DNA from: JBGTCD01 sp041749015
Lineage (GTDB): Bacteria; Bacteroidota; Bacteroidia; Cytophagales; Cyclobacteriaceae
Reading direction: 5' to 3'
NCBI GenBank assembly: GCA_041749015.1
Contig: JBGTCD010000062.1
Coordinates: 1 to 20,117, forward strand
DNA length: 20,117 nucleotides
The position numbers and the translations under genes are program-made. Shown here one piece after another: positions 7,555 through 15,202 of this stretch (positions are counted from its first letter, which is position 1; each line of letters opens with the position of its first letter). The notes below the pieces were generated by a model. The model was not told where the DNA came from and ran no database searches. It saw only the letters and a program-made list of their open reading frames with translations.

Positions 7555-8733
7555 ATGACCATATCAATGAGATTTATACTCATTTTACTGCTTTATTTTT
7601 CTATTTCCTTCGGGTATGCTCAAGAAAAGGATACGACCATTATTCTGCTTTCTGACCGCAAGGTTCAATTTGAGGCCACTGATGCGCTGAATAATCTTTA
7701 CAACTTCAACTTTAAAGAGGCAGAAGAAGAGTTTCGGAACTTAAGGATCCTTTACGGATGGCATCCACTGCCCCATTTTCTAATGGGCCTGAGCCAGTGG
7801 TGGCGCATCATGCCCAACCTGAAAGACACTTCCTATGATGACCGGTTTTTGGCATATATGGATACTACCATTATGGTGGCCGAAAACCTTATTAAAAAAA
7901 GGCCGGAATATGAGATTGAGGCCTCATTCTTTCTTGCGGCAGCCTATGGCTTTAAAGGCCGGCTTTATTCGGAGGAGGATCGGAAGCAATGGCGCAAGGC
8001 TGCTGTGGCTGGGAAAAACGCTTTGAAATACCTTGAAATCAGTAAGGGCAACCACGATCTTAATCCTGAGCTGCTTTTTGGAGATGGCCTATACAATTAT
8101 TTTTCGGTGTGGATCCCGGAAAACTACCCATTGCTTAAACCAATTTTAGTGTTCTTCTCCAGAGGAGAAAAAGAATTGGGCATCCAGCAATTAAAGCAGG
8201 TGTCGCAGGAAGGGTTTTATACGCGTGTAGAAGCCCAGGTATTTTTGATGCGCATTTTGGGTAGTTTTGAAAACGACCGGCAGGGAGCTTTACAGATTTC
8301 AGAATATCTTTATCAAACCTTTCCTGAAAACCCATATTTCCATCGGTATTATGCAAGACTCCTGTATTCTACAGGCAAATTTGGTGCTGTAGAGCCAATA
8401 TCCAAGGCCATTTTGCAGCGGATTGACTCCAGTCATTTAGGCTATGAAGCTACCAGTGGTCGGTATGCTGCTTTTTTTTTGGGGCAAATTAATGAAACCA
8501 GAAGAAATTATGACTCCGCCATTTATTATTACGAAAAGGCCATTGAGTTTAGTGAGGCCATTGATGCTACAGAGACAGGCTTTTATCACTATTCCATGCT
8601 AAGCCTTGGAAAAATTTATAGTGATAAGGGAGAAAAAGAAAAGGCACGATACTATCTCAAAAAAGTCCGAAAGAATGCCAAACGTAAAGACAGCGCGCAC
8701 AAACGTGCCAGAGACATCATGAAAGATCTCTAA
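7555..8733 (+). CDS. Secreted tetratricopeptide-like (TPR) protein
   Basis: The 392-residue protein begins with a signal peptide: MTISMRFILILLLYF..., hydrophobic to about residue 20, with probable cleavage after FGYA before QEKD. The second in-frame ATG at 7567 (MRFILILL) gives a more typical signal sequence and may be the true start. The rest is alpha-helical with TPR-like repeats: an early helix pair at NLYNFNFKEAEEEFRNL, where N/F/A spacing is TPR-like, and clearer copies near the C-terminus (GRYAAFFLGQINETRRNYDS, YYEKAIEFSE, LGKIYSDKGEKEKARYYLKK). Such proteins are usually periplasmic scaffolds; no enzymatic motif is seen. It is followed after 38 bp by a polytopic membrane protein, separated by a hairpin. 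The C-terminus is strongly basic (KKVRKNAKRKDSAHKRARD), which may be surface- or nucleic-acid/lipid-facing; function unknown. Confidence 0.82.
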   Translation: MTISMRFILILLLYFSISFGYAQEKDTTIILLSDRKVQFEATDALNNLYNFNFKEAEEEFRNLRILYGWHPLPHFLMGLSQWWRIMPNLKDTSYDDRFLAYMDTTIMVAENLIKKRPEYEIEASFFLAAAYGFKGRLYSEEDRKQWRKAAVAGKNALKYLEISKGNHDLNPELLFGDGLYNYFSVWIPENYPLLKPILVFFSRGEKELGIQQLKQVSQEGFYTRVEAQVFLMRILGSFENDRQGALQISEYLYQTFPENPYFHRYYARLLYSTGKFGAVEPISKAILQRIDSSHLGYEATSGRYAAFFLGQINETRRNYDSAIYYYEKAIEFSEAIDATETGFYHYSMLSLGKIYSDKGEKEKARYYLKKVRKNAKRKDSAHKRARDIMKDL

Positions 8734-8740
8734 ATTGGAG

Positions 8741-8764
8741 AATTGGTTGGTTCTAACCAATTTT
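8741..8764 (+). terminator. 8-bp hairpin with short T tract between the TPR gene and the next membrane protein gene
   Basis: AATTGGTT (8741-8748) and AACCAATT (8755-8762) form a perfect 8 bp inverted repeat with a 6 nt loop, followed by TT to 8764. It sits just after the TPR stop codon and ends 7 bp before the chosen ATG of the next gene. The stem is AT-rich and the T run is short, so it would be a weak terminator; it could instead mask the translation start of the downstream gene. Confidence 0.45.
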
Positions 8765-8771
8765 GCATGAA

Positions 8772-10109
8772 ATGGAAGCCAAAGACTTCATCATAGGCCC
8801 AGCCTGGATATTACTGATCATCATGATTGCCTTTTTGATCAGGCCCATGGTCACCGACCAAAATACCAGGGTTTACTTTATTCCCGCTCTTGTGCTGAAA
8901 ATTCTGGGAGCTGTAGCTATTGGGTTGATTTATCAATATTATTATTCAGGCGGAGATACTTATAATTTTTTCACATATGGCAGTAAGCATATCTGGGATG
9001 CTTTTTTAGACCATCCTTATAAAGGCTTTAAACTTATTTTTGGGCCAAGTGGTGTTTTCGAGCCAGAAACCTATCAATATGCTTCAAAGATTTGGTTTTA
9101 CAGGGACCCATCCTCCTATTTAGTCATTAGGTTTTCGGGGTTTTTCGGGTTATTTACCTTCCATACCTATACCGCAAATGCAGCACTTTTTGCAGCCTTT
9201 AGCTTTTCAGGGTTATGGGCTCTTTTTAATACTTTTTACAGAATTGTGCCTCACCGGCATTTGGCTTTGGCTATTTCTGTCCTGTTTGTGCCTTCTGTTT
9301 TTTTCTGGGGGTCTGGTATTCTTAAAGATTCGATCACCATAGGTGCGCTGGGATGGGCTACTTTTGCTTTCTATCAGGGCTTTATTCTCAGAAGAAAAGT
9401 CTTGCTCAATATGGTTATTTTGCTCTTGTTTTCATTTCTGATCTTTTCAATAAAGAAATATATACTGCTTTGCTTTTTACCCGCTCTACTTATCTGGTTT
9501 TTTCTCGAAAACATTAGTAAGGTAAAATCCGTAGTAGCCAAATCACTCATTTCACCCCCTGTCATGATCATCGCAGGGGTTCTGGCTTATAATGCTATGA
9601 TCCTGGTAGGTGAAGGCGACAGGAGATATTCAGTGGACAACCTCGCTCAAACAGCTAAGATCACCGCTTATGACATCAGGTACTGGACAGGTAAAGATGC
9701 CGGTTCAGGATACACACTTGGAGATTTAGATGGCTCATTTGAAAGCATGATAATTCTAGCGCCTGCAGCTATAAACGTAAGCTTGTTCAGACCTTACCTT
9801 TGGGAAGTAAATAATCCACTTATGCTGATTTCCTCCATTGAAAGCATGATGTTTCTTTTTCTTACTTTATTTGTAATCCTTAGGAACGGTCCAGTCAATA
9901 TATTCAGAAATTCCTTCCAGCCGGTAGTGCTTTTCTGCCTGATCTTTGCCCTAACTTTTGCCTTTGCAGTTGGGGTCTCCACTTTTAATTTTGGAACGTT
10001 GGCCCGGTATAAAATCCCCCTGATCCCATATTTCCTTACAGCATTGGTGCTTATACATCACTATTCAAAAAGAGAGAGGAAATTGCCGGAATTGGATGAA
10101 ACGGAATAG
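8772..10109 (+). CDS. Polytopic membrane protein, possible glycan/lipid-related GT-C-like protein
   Basis: The 445-residue protein has roughly ten to eleven hydrophobic segments and no signal peptide. Conserved-looking features are an early external loop with YQYYYSGGDTYNFFTYG, where an acidic residue follows the second membrane helix, the segment LFVPSVFFWGSGILKDS, and a later external loop with DIRYWTGKDAGSGYTLGDLDG. This type of layout occurs in Bacteroidota membrane proteins near polysaccharide genes and resembles GT-C or O-antigen-polymerase-like topologies, but I do not recognise a named family. ATG 8772 (MEAKDFIIGP) is preferred; the open frame also includes a TTG at 8763 that lies in the hairpin tail. 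It follows the TPR gene at 38 bp. The last 49 bp overlap, in antisense, the end of the GT4-type gene. Confidence 0.72.
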   Translation: MEAKDFIIGPAWILLIIMIAFLIRPMVTDQNTRVYFIPALVLKILGAVAIGLIYQYYYSGGDTYNFFTYGSKHIWDAFLDHPYKGFKLIFGPSGVFEPETYQYASKIWFYRDPSSYLVIRFSGFFGLFTFHTYTANAALFAAFSFSGLWALFNTFYRIVPHRHLALAISVLFVPSVFFWGSGILKDSITIGALGWATFAFYQGFILRRKVLLNMVILLLFSFLIFSIKKYILLCFLPALLIWFFLENISKVKSVVAKSLISPPVMIIAGVLAYNAMILVGEGDRRYSVDNLAQTAKITAYDIRYWTGKDAGSGYTLGDLDGSFESMIILAPAAINVSLFRPYLWEVNNPLMLISSIESMMFLFLTLFVILRNGPVNIFRNSFQPVVLFCLIFALTFAFAVGVSTFNFGTLARYKIPLIPYFLTALVLIHHYSKRERKLPELDETE

Positions 10110-11134
10110 TTTTCAATTACTTTTTTTCTACCTGAATGACCCATTTTTTTCCGTAGATTTCGGTCTTCAAGAAGTATAGTTAAATACCTGTGCCAATCAT
10201 CCTCAGAATTACAAATAAATCCGTCATTCCCATGCTCAACTATGGTATTATTGACACCTACTGCCGATACCAGGGCCGGTATTTCCAAAGCCATGTATTG
10301 AAGAGCTTTAAACCCACATTTTCCTTCCGACCAGGGATCGGAAGTCAAAGGCATGATCCCGATATCAAATTGTATCAAATCTTCTATCTCGGTAGATTTA
10401 GACCATGGTACAAATTTGTAATTCTTTAAAGGGATGAGGTCAGGGGCCTGATTGGATATAACCAGGAATTCAAACTGAAAATTTAATTCCAACTCTTTAA
10501 GTATAGGTACAATCTCCTCAAGGTATTTTAGCGTAGAGTGAGTGCCGGTCCAGCCAATAACCGGTAAGGAATTGGAGGATTTTTGATAAAAAGCGGGGTT
10601 GTGGAGATTTTCCGTATCAATCGTAGTGGGGTTGACCACTACATTATCGTTATACCTTCTGGCATAATTGGCCAGGAACTCGTTGCCACAACTCACCTTA
10701 TCGCTCCACCGGCATATCCACCGGACTTTCCAATGGCATTTCAGCCAGGCTGCCATCCGGTTTTGCTCTGATGTATTGGGTATCCAAATGGCATCATCAA
10801 AATCATAAATAATTTTCTTCCTCAGAATCTTAGCGAAAATCCATTCAAAAACCGGGGGACCGAGTGGGGCCGCTTCCCTGTGAATGAATATAATTTTATA
10901 GAAGGGAACAATGAATAACACTTGCCAAAGCCTTCTTATATACCCCCAGAAAAAATCAAGACCCTTAAGAAAAATGCTGCCATTGACATACAGCCTTTGC
11001 CATCCACCTTGACTCAAAAAGCTCAGACAACGGGCTTCGTTTTCCTTTTGGAGTAGGTTAAGATACTGCTCAAACCTAAATCTTTGGGATGGGGCTGCAT
11101 CGCCCGGATAAGGTGTTAGAACAATGATTTTCAT
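10061..11134 (-). CDS. GT4-type (GT-B fold) glycosyltransferase
   Basis: The 357-residue protein is a GT-B glycosyltransferase. The N-terminal Rossmann half begins with KIIVLTPYPGDAAPSQRFR and has an IYDFDDAIW block (residues 109-117). The nucleotide-sugar-binding C-terminal half has GWTGTHSTLKYL (194-205), DIGIMPL (257-263) and GKCGFKALQYMA (271-282) followed by IPALVSAVGVN. In the classic GT4 EX7E motif a second glutamate is expected; the matching position here is Gln (ALQYM), as I recall for the Glyco_trans_1_4 subgroup. Donor and acceptor are not deducible. It is the only minus-strand glycan gene of its region, divergent from the ATPase gene at 11398. Its 3' end overlaps the convergent membrane protein gene by 49 bp, and both C-termini are genuine open frames. 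The ATG start gives the expected MKIIVL N-terminus. Confidence 0.9.
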   Translation of the reverse strand: MKIIVLTPYPGDAAPSQRFRFEQYLNLLQKENEARCLSFLSQGGWQRLYVNGSIFLKGLDFFWGYIRRLWQVLFIVPFYKIIFIHREAAPLGPPVFEWIFAKILRKKIIYDFDDAIWIPNTSEQNRMAAWLKCHWKVRWICRWSDKVSCGNEFLANYARRYNDNVVVNPTTIDTENLHNPAFYQKSSNSLPVIGWTGTHSTLKYLEEIVPILKELELNFQFEFLVISNQAPDLIPLKNYKFVPWSKSTEIEDLIQFDIGIMPLTSDPWSEGKCGFKALQYMALEIPALVSAVGVNNTIVEHGNDGFICNSEDDWHRYLTILLEDRNLRKKMGHSGRKKVIENYSVSSNSGNFLSLFE

Positions 11135-11239
11135 TTACAAATTAGTTGAAAAAACCTTCCTTAAAAAAATTACCTCTGGGTTACGGAAATTTAACATTAA
11201 TAAAGGCTTTAATAAAGAACTATTGAAATTTCGTAATTT

Positions 11240-11279
11240 TAGCCTTCGGCTCCTGATTGGGACTGAGGTGGCGAAGCTA
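11240..11279. repeat. Imperfect inverted repeat, TAGCcTTCG ... CGAAGCTA
   Basis: Arms 11240-11248 and 11272-11279 pair over 8 bp with one bulged C, and inner CTC/GAG can extend the stem. The interior is the most GC-rich part of an otherwise AT-rich region. On the plus strand it is followed by ATATTTAATCTTTT. It may be a terminator, a structured leader of the minus-strand GT4 transcript, or the remnant of a mobile element end; the sequence does not decide. Confidence 0.4.
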
Positions 11280-11349
11280 TATTTAATCTTTTCCCATGGA
11301 AGCATAAAATCAATGTTGAATCCCTAAGAATGTGAATCAGAAAATGACT

Positions 11350-11379
11350 TTTGTAAAAGGCATTTTATTAGTATATTTG
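11350..11379 (+). promoter_or_regulatory. Bacteroidota-type promoter for the ATPase gene (TTTG, 18 bp, TATATTTG)
   Basis: TTTG at 11350-11353 and TATATTTG at 11372-11379 match the Bacteroidota primary sigma factor consensus (-33 TTTG, -7 TAnnTTTG), with an 18 bp spacer, close to the usual 19-21 bp. The -7 box ends 18 bp before the ATG at 11398. It is the best promoter seen in the window. Confidence 0.6.
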
Positions 11380-11397
11380 CCTTTTATATAATGCAAA

Positions 11398-12588
11398 ATG
11401 GAAAGAATTCGTAACTGGTTTTATACCCAAATCCAGTCAATTGATACTTCCTTCAAGAGGTATCTTTGGTTTGAGATTGATTGGGATCCCAGACTGATTA
11501 TATTGGTAGGCGCAAGAGGCGTGGGTAAAACAACGATGATTCTGCAGTATATAAAAACTCACTTGCCTATAAATGAACAAACTATTTATGTGAGTCTAGA
11601 TGACATTTATTTTAGTAATCACACATTAATTGATTTTACGCAAGAATTTGTGCATTCAGGAGGTAGGTTCTTGTTTTTAGATGAGGCACAAAAGTACCCA
11701 AACTGGTCCAGAGAAGTTAAAAGTATCTATGATAATTTCCCTGACATTAAAATTGTAGTTAGTGGGTCATCCACCATCGAATTACTCCTATCAGAAGGCG
11801 ATTTGAGTCGAAGGGCTTTGTATTATAAGCTCAACGGACTTTCCTTTAGGGAGTATCTAAACTTTGAAAACAATAAAAAGCTAAAGAGCTACAGTTTAGA
11901 GGAAATTTTGAATGATGGTCTACAGATTAATTTAGACATTTCACATCAGATAAAAGTTTATCCTGCCTTCAATGATTACAAGCAATTCGGCTATTACCCA
12001 TTTTATAAAACAGACACGGAAAACTATCACAAGCGATTACAACAAGTAATCAATACAGTACTTGATGTTGATATACCAGACAGTTTTCAAATAGAGACTG
12101 GAGCTACCCATAAAATCAAAAAATTACTTGCTGAGATAGCGAATTTAGTGCCATTCAAACCAAACATCAAAAAACTAAGTGAGCAAATAGGGATCACTCG
12201 AGATACATTGGTAAAATACCTTCAACTGCTGGAAAAAGCAGATTTACTAAGATTGGTTTATAGTAAAACTAAAGGGGTGAGTGCGCTTAATAAACCTGAA
12301 AAAATACTATTTAACAACCCAAATATAGCCTATTCAATTAATAGTTCTGTGAACATAGTTAGCCTGCGAGAATCTTATTTTGCCAGTCAACTGACGGCCA
12401 AACATCAGCTTCGGTACACGGATGCCGGTGATTTTATGGTGGATGATAAATGGACGTTTGAAGTAGGTGGAAAAGGCAAGAGCCAAAAGCAAATTGCTCA
12501 TTTGCAAAACGCCTGGGTAGCCGCTGACGATATTGATTATGTCCAAGGAAATAAGTTGCCATTATGGCTGTTTGGGTTTTTATATTGA
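11398..12588 (+). CDS. AAA_14/DUF4143-type ATP-binding protein
   Basis: The 396-residue protein is a P-loop ATPase of the AAA_14 family with a DUF4143-like C-terminus. Walker A is GARGVGKT (residues 38-45), Walker B is FLFLDEAQ (91-98, D95/E96) and the sensor 1 region is VVSGSST (120-126), followed by DLSRRA with candidate arginine-finger residues. A helix-turn-helix-like segment is seen at KKLSEQIGITRDTLVKYLQLL (about residues 261-281). The C-terminal part DFMVDD...FEVGGKGKSQ resembles the PD-(D/E)XK-like fold of DUF4143, with E-V-G-G-K. The biological role of the family is unknown; its genes are scattered and often horizontally moved. It has its own promoter, is AT-richer than the genes to the left, and is separated by 130 bp from the methyltransferase gene downstream, so it is likely a passenger rather than a part of glycan synthesis. 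Confidence 0.86.
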   Translation: MERIRNWFYTQIQSIDTSFKRYLWFEIDWDPRLIILVGARGVGKTTMILQYIKTHLPINEQTIYVSLDDIYFSNHTLIDFTQEFVHSGGRFLFLDEAQKYPNWSREVKSIYDNFPDIKIVVSGSSTIELLLSEGDLSRRALYYKLNGLSFREYLNFENNKKLKSYSLEEILNDGLQINLDISHQIKVYPAFNDYKQFGYYPFYKTDTENYHKRLQQVINTVLDVDIPDSFQIETGATHKIKKLLAEIANLVPFKPNIKKLSEQIGITRDTLVKYLQLLEKADLLRLVYSKTKGVSALNKPEKILFNNPNIAYSINSSVNIVSLRESYFASQLTAKHQLRYTDAGDFMVDDKWTFEVGGKGKSQKQIAHLQNAWVAADDIDYVQGNKLPLWLFGFLY

Positions 12589-12718
12589 AGGGAGTAATAT
12601 TCAGGTATGCTCAATCTTTTAACTTTAAACTCAAGACCATCCAGTTCAGCGCTATATCTGCTCAAATCCTAAGTAAGAAATACCTTCAATTAAAATTCTC
12701 TGAATCTAATTACATTAA
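12589..12718. other. 130-bp intergenic region, no feature recognised
   Basis: AT-rich stretch between the ATPase and the zinc-knuckle methyltransferase. I found no exact TAnnTTTG box, hairpin or short gene in it. Confidence 0.5.
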
Positions 12719-13648
12719 ATGAATAAATCTGATCCCTCAAAATTAATGACCTACACTTATTATGAAATCCATCATTGTAATATGTGTATGGCCCCTTCTT
12801 CTAAGTTTAAAGTTTTAGGTAAGAGATTGAATAAATCCCAGGGTATTAGACCTCAAAAACTAGCTGGGATTACCACTACAGTGATGCGGTGTAAGAACTG
12901 TGGTTTAATATTTTCTAATCCTCAACCTATACCCAATAGCATTTTCGATCATTATAATGTAGACCCCAAAAAATACTGGAGGGACGACTACTTTACTATT
13001 GCCGAAAATTATTTTGCGGGAGAACTAAAATGGTTCAGTAGGCTAAAGGATATAAAAAAAGGGATGAAAAGCTTAGACATAGGTGCTGGTATTGGAAAAC
13101 AAATGAAAGCCTTAGCTAAAGCAGGGCTTGATGCATATGGGATTGAACCTTCTCCTGCATTTCATAAGATGGCTGTAGATAAAATGGGAATCCCTGCTGA
13201 AAAATTACAAATGAAAGCCATTGAGAATGCTGACTTTAAAAGTGACACCTTTGATTTAATAAGTTTTGGAGCTGTTTTTGAGCACATTTATAATCCAAAT
13301 GATGCGATAATTAAAGCGTTAACCTGGTTGAAACCGGAGGGGCTTATTCATATTGAGGTACCAAGCTCAAATTGGTTATCTGCTAAAATAATTAATTTAG
13401 GATATAGGTTGAGAGGACTTGACTATGTAACAAACTTAAGCCCAATGCACAGTCCATTCCACCTGCATGAATTCACAATAGATTCCTTTAAGCTTAATGG
13501 TGAAAGAAATAATTTTAAGATTGAAGATCATGGTTTCTATATTTGCCCAACAAATTTTCCAAGATTATTCGATCCTATATTAAGGCCGATCATGAGAAAA
13601 ACAAATTCAGGTATGCAATTGTGTGTGTGGTTGAAAAAAACCCTTTAA
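12719..13648 (+). CDS. SAM-dependent methyltransferase with N-terminal Cys4 zinc knuckle
   Basis: The 309-residue protein has two CxxC pairs in its N-terminus (C20-N-M-C23 and C58-K-N-C61, the latter in RCKNCGLIFSNPQP), which should bind one zinc ion as in many sugar- and glycan-locus methyltransferases. The class I SAM domain follows: motif I SLDIGAGIG (118-126), acidic E143 in YGIEPSP, motif IV region FDLISFGAVFEHI (178-190), then LKPEGLIHIEVPS (204-216). A histidine-rich stretch MHSPFHLHEFT lies after it. By context it may methylate a sugar or glycan in the neighbouring locus, but this is inferred. The ATG start is supported by the immediate Cys-rich domain; an alternative ATG (MTYTYYEI) lies ten codons in. 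The stop codon is immediately followed by an ATG that opens a 40-codon scrap. Confidence 0.86.
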   Translation: MNKSDPSKLMTYTYYEIHHCNMCMAPSSKFKVLGKRLNKSQGIRPQKLAGITTTVMRCKNCGLIFSNPQPIPNSIFDHYNVDPKKYWRDDYFTIAENYFAGELKWFSRLKDIKKGMKSLDIGAGIGKQMKALAKAGLDAYGIEPSPAFHKMAVDKMGIPAEKLQMKAIENADFKSDTFDLISFGAVFEHIYNPNDAIIKALTWLKPEGLIHIEVPSSNWLSAKIINLGYRLRGLDYVTNLSPMHSPFHLHEFTIDSFKLNGERNNFKIEDHGFYICPTNFPRLFDPILRPIMRKTNSGMQLCVWLKKTL

Positions 13649-13771
13649 ATGACAAAACCGCTTTCAGTTAATGGATTAGGGAAAAAATCCTGTATAGGCT
13701 ACAAAAAGCAGCCCGAATTGCACCAAGAAATGGGCGGCAAACGCAATATTTCTCAAGAGGGAGCCCGGTAG
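13649..13771 (+). pseudogene. Possible remnant of a polysaccharide ABC-exporter ATPase (Wzt-like) N-terminus
   Basis: An open frame of 40 codons begins with ATG directly after the methyltransferase stop (TAA then ATG) and ends with TAG at 13769-13771. Its start, KPLSVNGLGKKSCIGYKKQ, resembles the conserved first strand of Wzt/TagH-type ABC ATPases, which typically read like VxxLxKxYxIG; here Ser replaces the usual Tyr. No Walker motif follows, so if this is the origin only the extreme N-terminus survives. Its GC content (55 of 123 bases, about 45%) is clearly higher than the following flippase gene. It is also in the same frame as the flippase. An unrelated small peptide or chance open frame is possible. 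Confidence 0.35.
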
Positions 13772-13807
13772 AAAATTTTCTCCACAAATTTTTCAATAAT
13801 AATTTTA

Positions 13808-15202
13808 GTGATAAATGAATTAATAATAAAGTTGAGAAGGGAAGCTGAAAGCATTTTTAGCAGCTTCAAAACTAAAGGTTCATTCACGCGAAATTTTTCA
13901 TATTTATTCAGCGGTAAAGTTTTAACTATACTTTTAAGCTTTGCAGTAACCCCCATATTGACTCGACTATACTCGCCAGAGGCATATGGATATTTTTCTT
14001 TCTTTAATGCAATAGCGATGAATTTCTCAGTTATTGGCGCTTTATCCTATGAAAAATCTTTAGTAATTGTAAAATCGGAGAAAAAATTTTACAACCTATT
14101 CGCTGCATGTTTTTTATTGGTTTTGATTTTTGCCACAATACTCTATCTAATACTTGAAGCCATTTATTTCTTCGGAGAATCTGTTAACAAAATAGAAATT
14201 CAAACAAATTTTGACCAATTATACATTCACTTTATAATCATAGGATGCATTTTATATAGTTCTGCAACCATCGTATCAAACTGGAACATAAGGAGATCAC
14301 AATTTAAATTTGCAGCTAAAAATGGCGTTTATAGTCAAATTGGTTCACGTTCTACAAGTTTAATTTTAGGGTTTATAAGTGCCCCCATCTATGGATTAGT
14401 AGTCAGTGAGTTGGTTAGTAAATTGATAATAGTTGCATCTAATTTCTACAAAAATATAAGTCAGGAATGGCAACTGTTAAAGGAAAATATAAGACTCAAG
14501 GAGATTTATGAAGTAATTAAAGAGTTAATAGCTTACCCTAAATTCATACTACCATCTTCATATACAAACACTTTAATAAGTCAGCTTCCAATCTTCTACA
14601 TAAGTTTTCTTTTGGGTAAAGAAATTCTGGGAAATTTCAGCCTTGCAGTAAGTATTGTCCAGTTACCTGTTATCCTGATCACCAATACTTTGAGCTCAGT
14701 GGTTATAAAAAAAATAAGTGACTTTAAAAATGATGTTTCGGCACTGAAGATTTTTTTAACCCGTACCATTAATCTATTATTCTTAGTAACCACACCATTT
14801 TTTATAGTCTTAATTTTATTTTCCGACTTATTTTTCCCAATCCTGTTTGGGGAAAATTGGCTGTTGGCTGGTCAGTTTGCAGTGATTATTTCATCTTACG
14901 TTATAATTGATATTTTTATAGTTTATGCAAACTCGATTATGTTAGTATTCGAAAAGGAAAAGTTAGTTTTTAGATATCAAATACTTCATTTGATTGCAGC
15001 AACTTTGGGGATAATCCCTGGTGTTATTCTTAATGATTTTAAAATCGCAATAATAGGGTATGGTTTAGTTTATGTTATTTTTGGGATACTCAAAATTCAT
15101 ATAGCATTACGATTATTAAAACTGAATTTACTATATAAGTTTATTTCAATTTCGTTAGTGCTTTTCATATTACTAATTTTTAAATTTAAGTATTTCAATT
15201 GA
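13808..15202 (+). CDS. Wzx-type polysaccharide flippase (oligosaccharide translocase)
   Basis: The 464-residue protein is an integral membrane protein of the MOP/Wzx superfamily, expected to translocate lipid-linked glycan across the inner membrane. The N-terminal signature is RNFSYLFSGKVLTILLSFAV followed by TPILTRLYSPEAYGYFSFFN, typical of the family, and about twelve hydrophobic segments follow over the length. Length fits the family (about 420-480). The start is a GTG at 13808; no in-frame ATG lies between the upstream stop (TAG at 13769) and the first membrane segment, and the ATG at 13814 is out of frame. The gene is very AT-rich (two sampled 60-base lines are 22% and 32% GC). Its stop overlaps the rfbF start by one base (TGATG), so it is translationally coupled to rfbF. 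The glycan it carries is not known; the CDP-sugar genes suggest a 6-deoxyhexose-containing unit. Confidence 0.88.
   Translation: MINELIIKLRREAESIFSSFKTKGSFTRNFSYLFSGKVLTILLSFAVTPILTRLYSPEAYGYFSFFNAIAMNFSVIGALSYEKSLVIVKSEKKFYNLFAACFLLVLIFATILYLILEAIYFFGESVNKIEIQTNFDQLYIHFIIIGCILYSSATIVSNWNIRRSQFKFAAKNGVYSQIGSRSTSLILGFISAPIYGLVVSELVSKLIIVASNFYKNISQEWQLLKENIRLKEIYEVIKELIAYPKFILPSSYTNTLISQLPIFYISFLLGKEILGNFSLAVSIVQLPVILITNTLSSVVIKKISDFKNDVSALKIFLTRTINLLFLVTTPFFIVLILFSDLFFPILFGENWLLAGQFAVIISSYVIIDIFIVYANSIMLVFEKEKLVFRYQILHLIAATLGIIPGVILNDFKIAIIGYGLVYVIFGILKIHIALRLLKLNLLYKFISISLVLFILLIFKFKYFN

Larger units (their letters stand above)
11135..11397. other. 263-bp AT-rich intergenic region at the composition boundary
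   Basis: The stretch lies between the divergent GT4 and ATPase genes. It holds an imperfect palindrome (11240-11279) and a good plus-strand promoter (11350-11379). A 67-codon open frame at 11124-11327 starts inside the GT4 gene and has no features of a real protein. I see no tRNA, insertion-sequence end or other gene. Confidence 0.6.

Noticed and set aside
11124..11327. Open frame of 67 codons in the GT4/ATPase intergenic region
   Set aside because: It starts inside the antisense GT4 gene, has no recognisable domain or good start context, and crosses the palindrome; likely chance.
13753..13956. 67-codon minus-strand frame at the flippase start
   Set aside because: Antisense to the well-supported flippase N-terminus and composed of AT-rich low-complexity codons.
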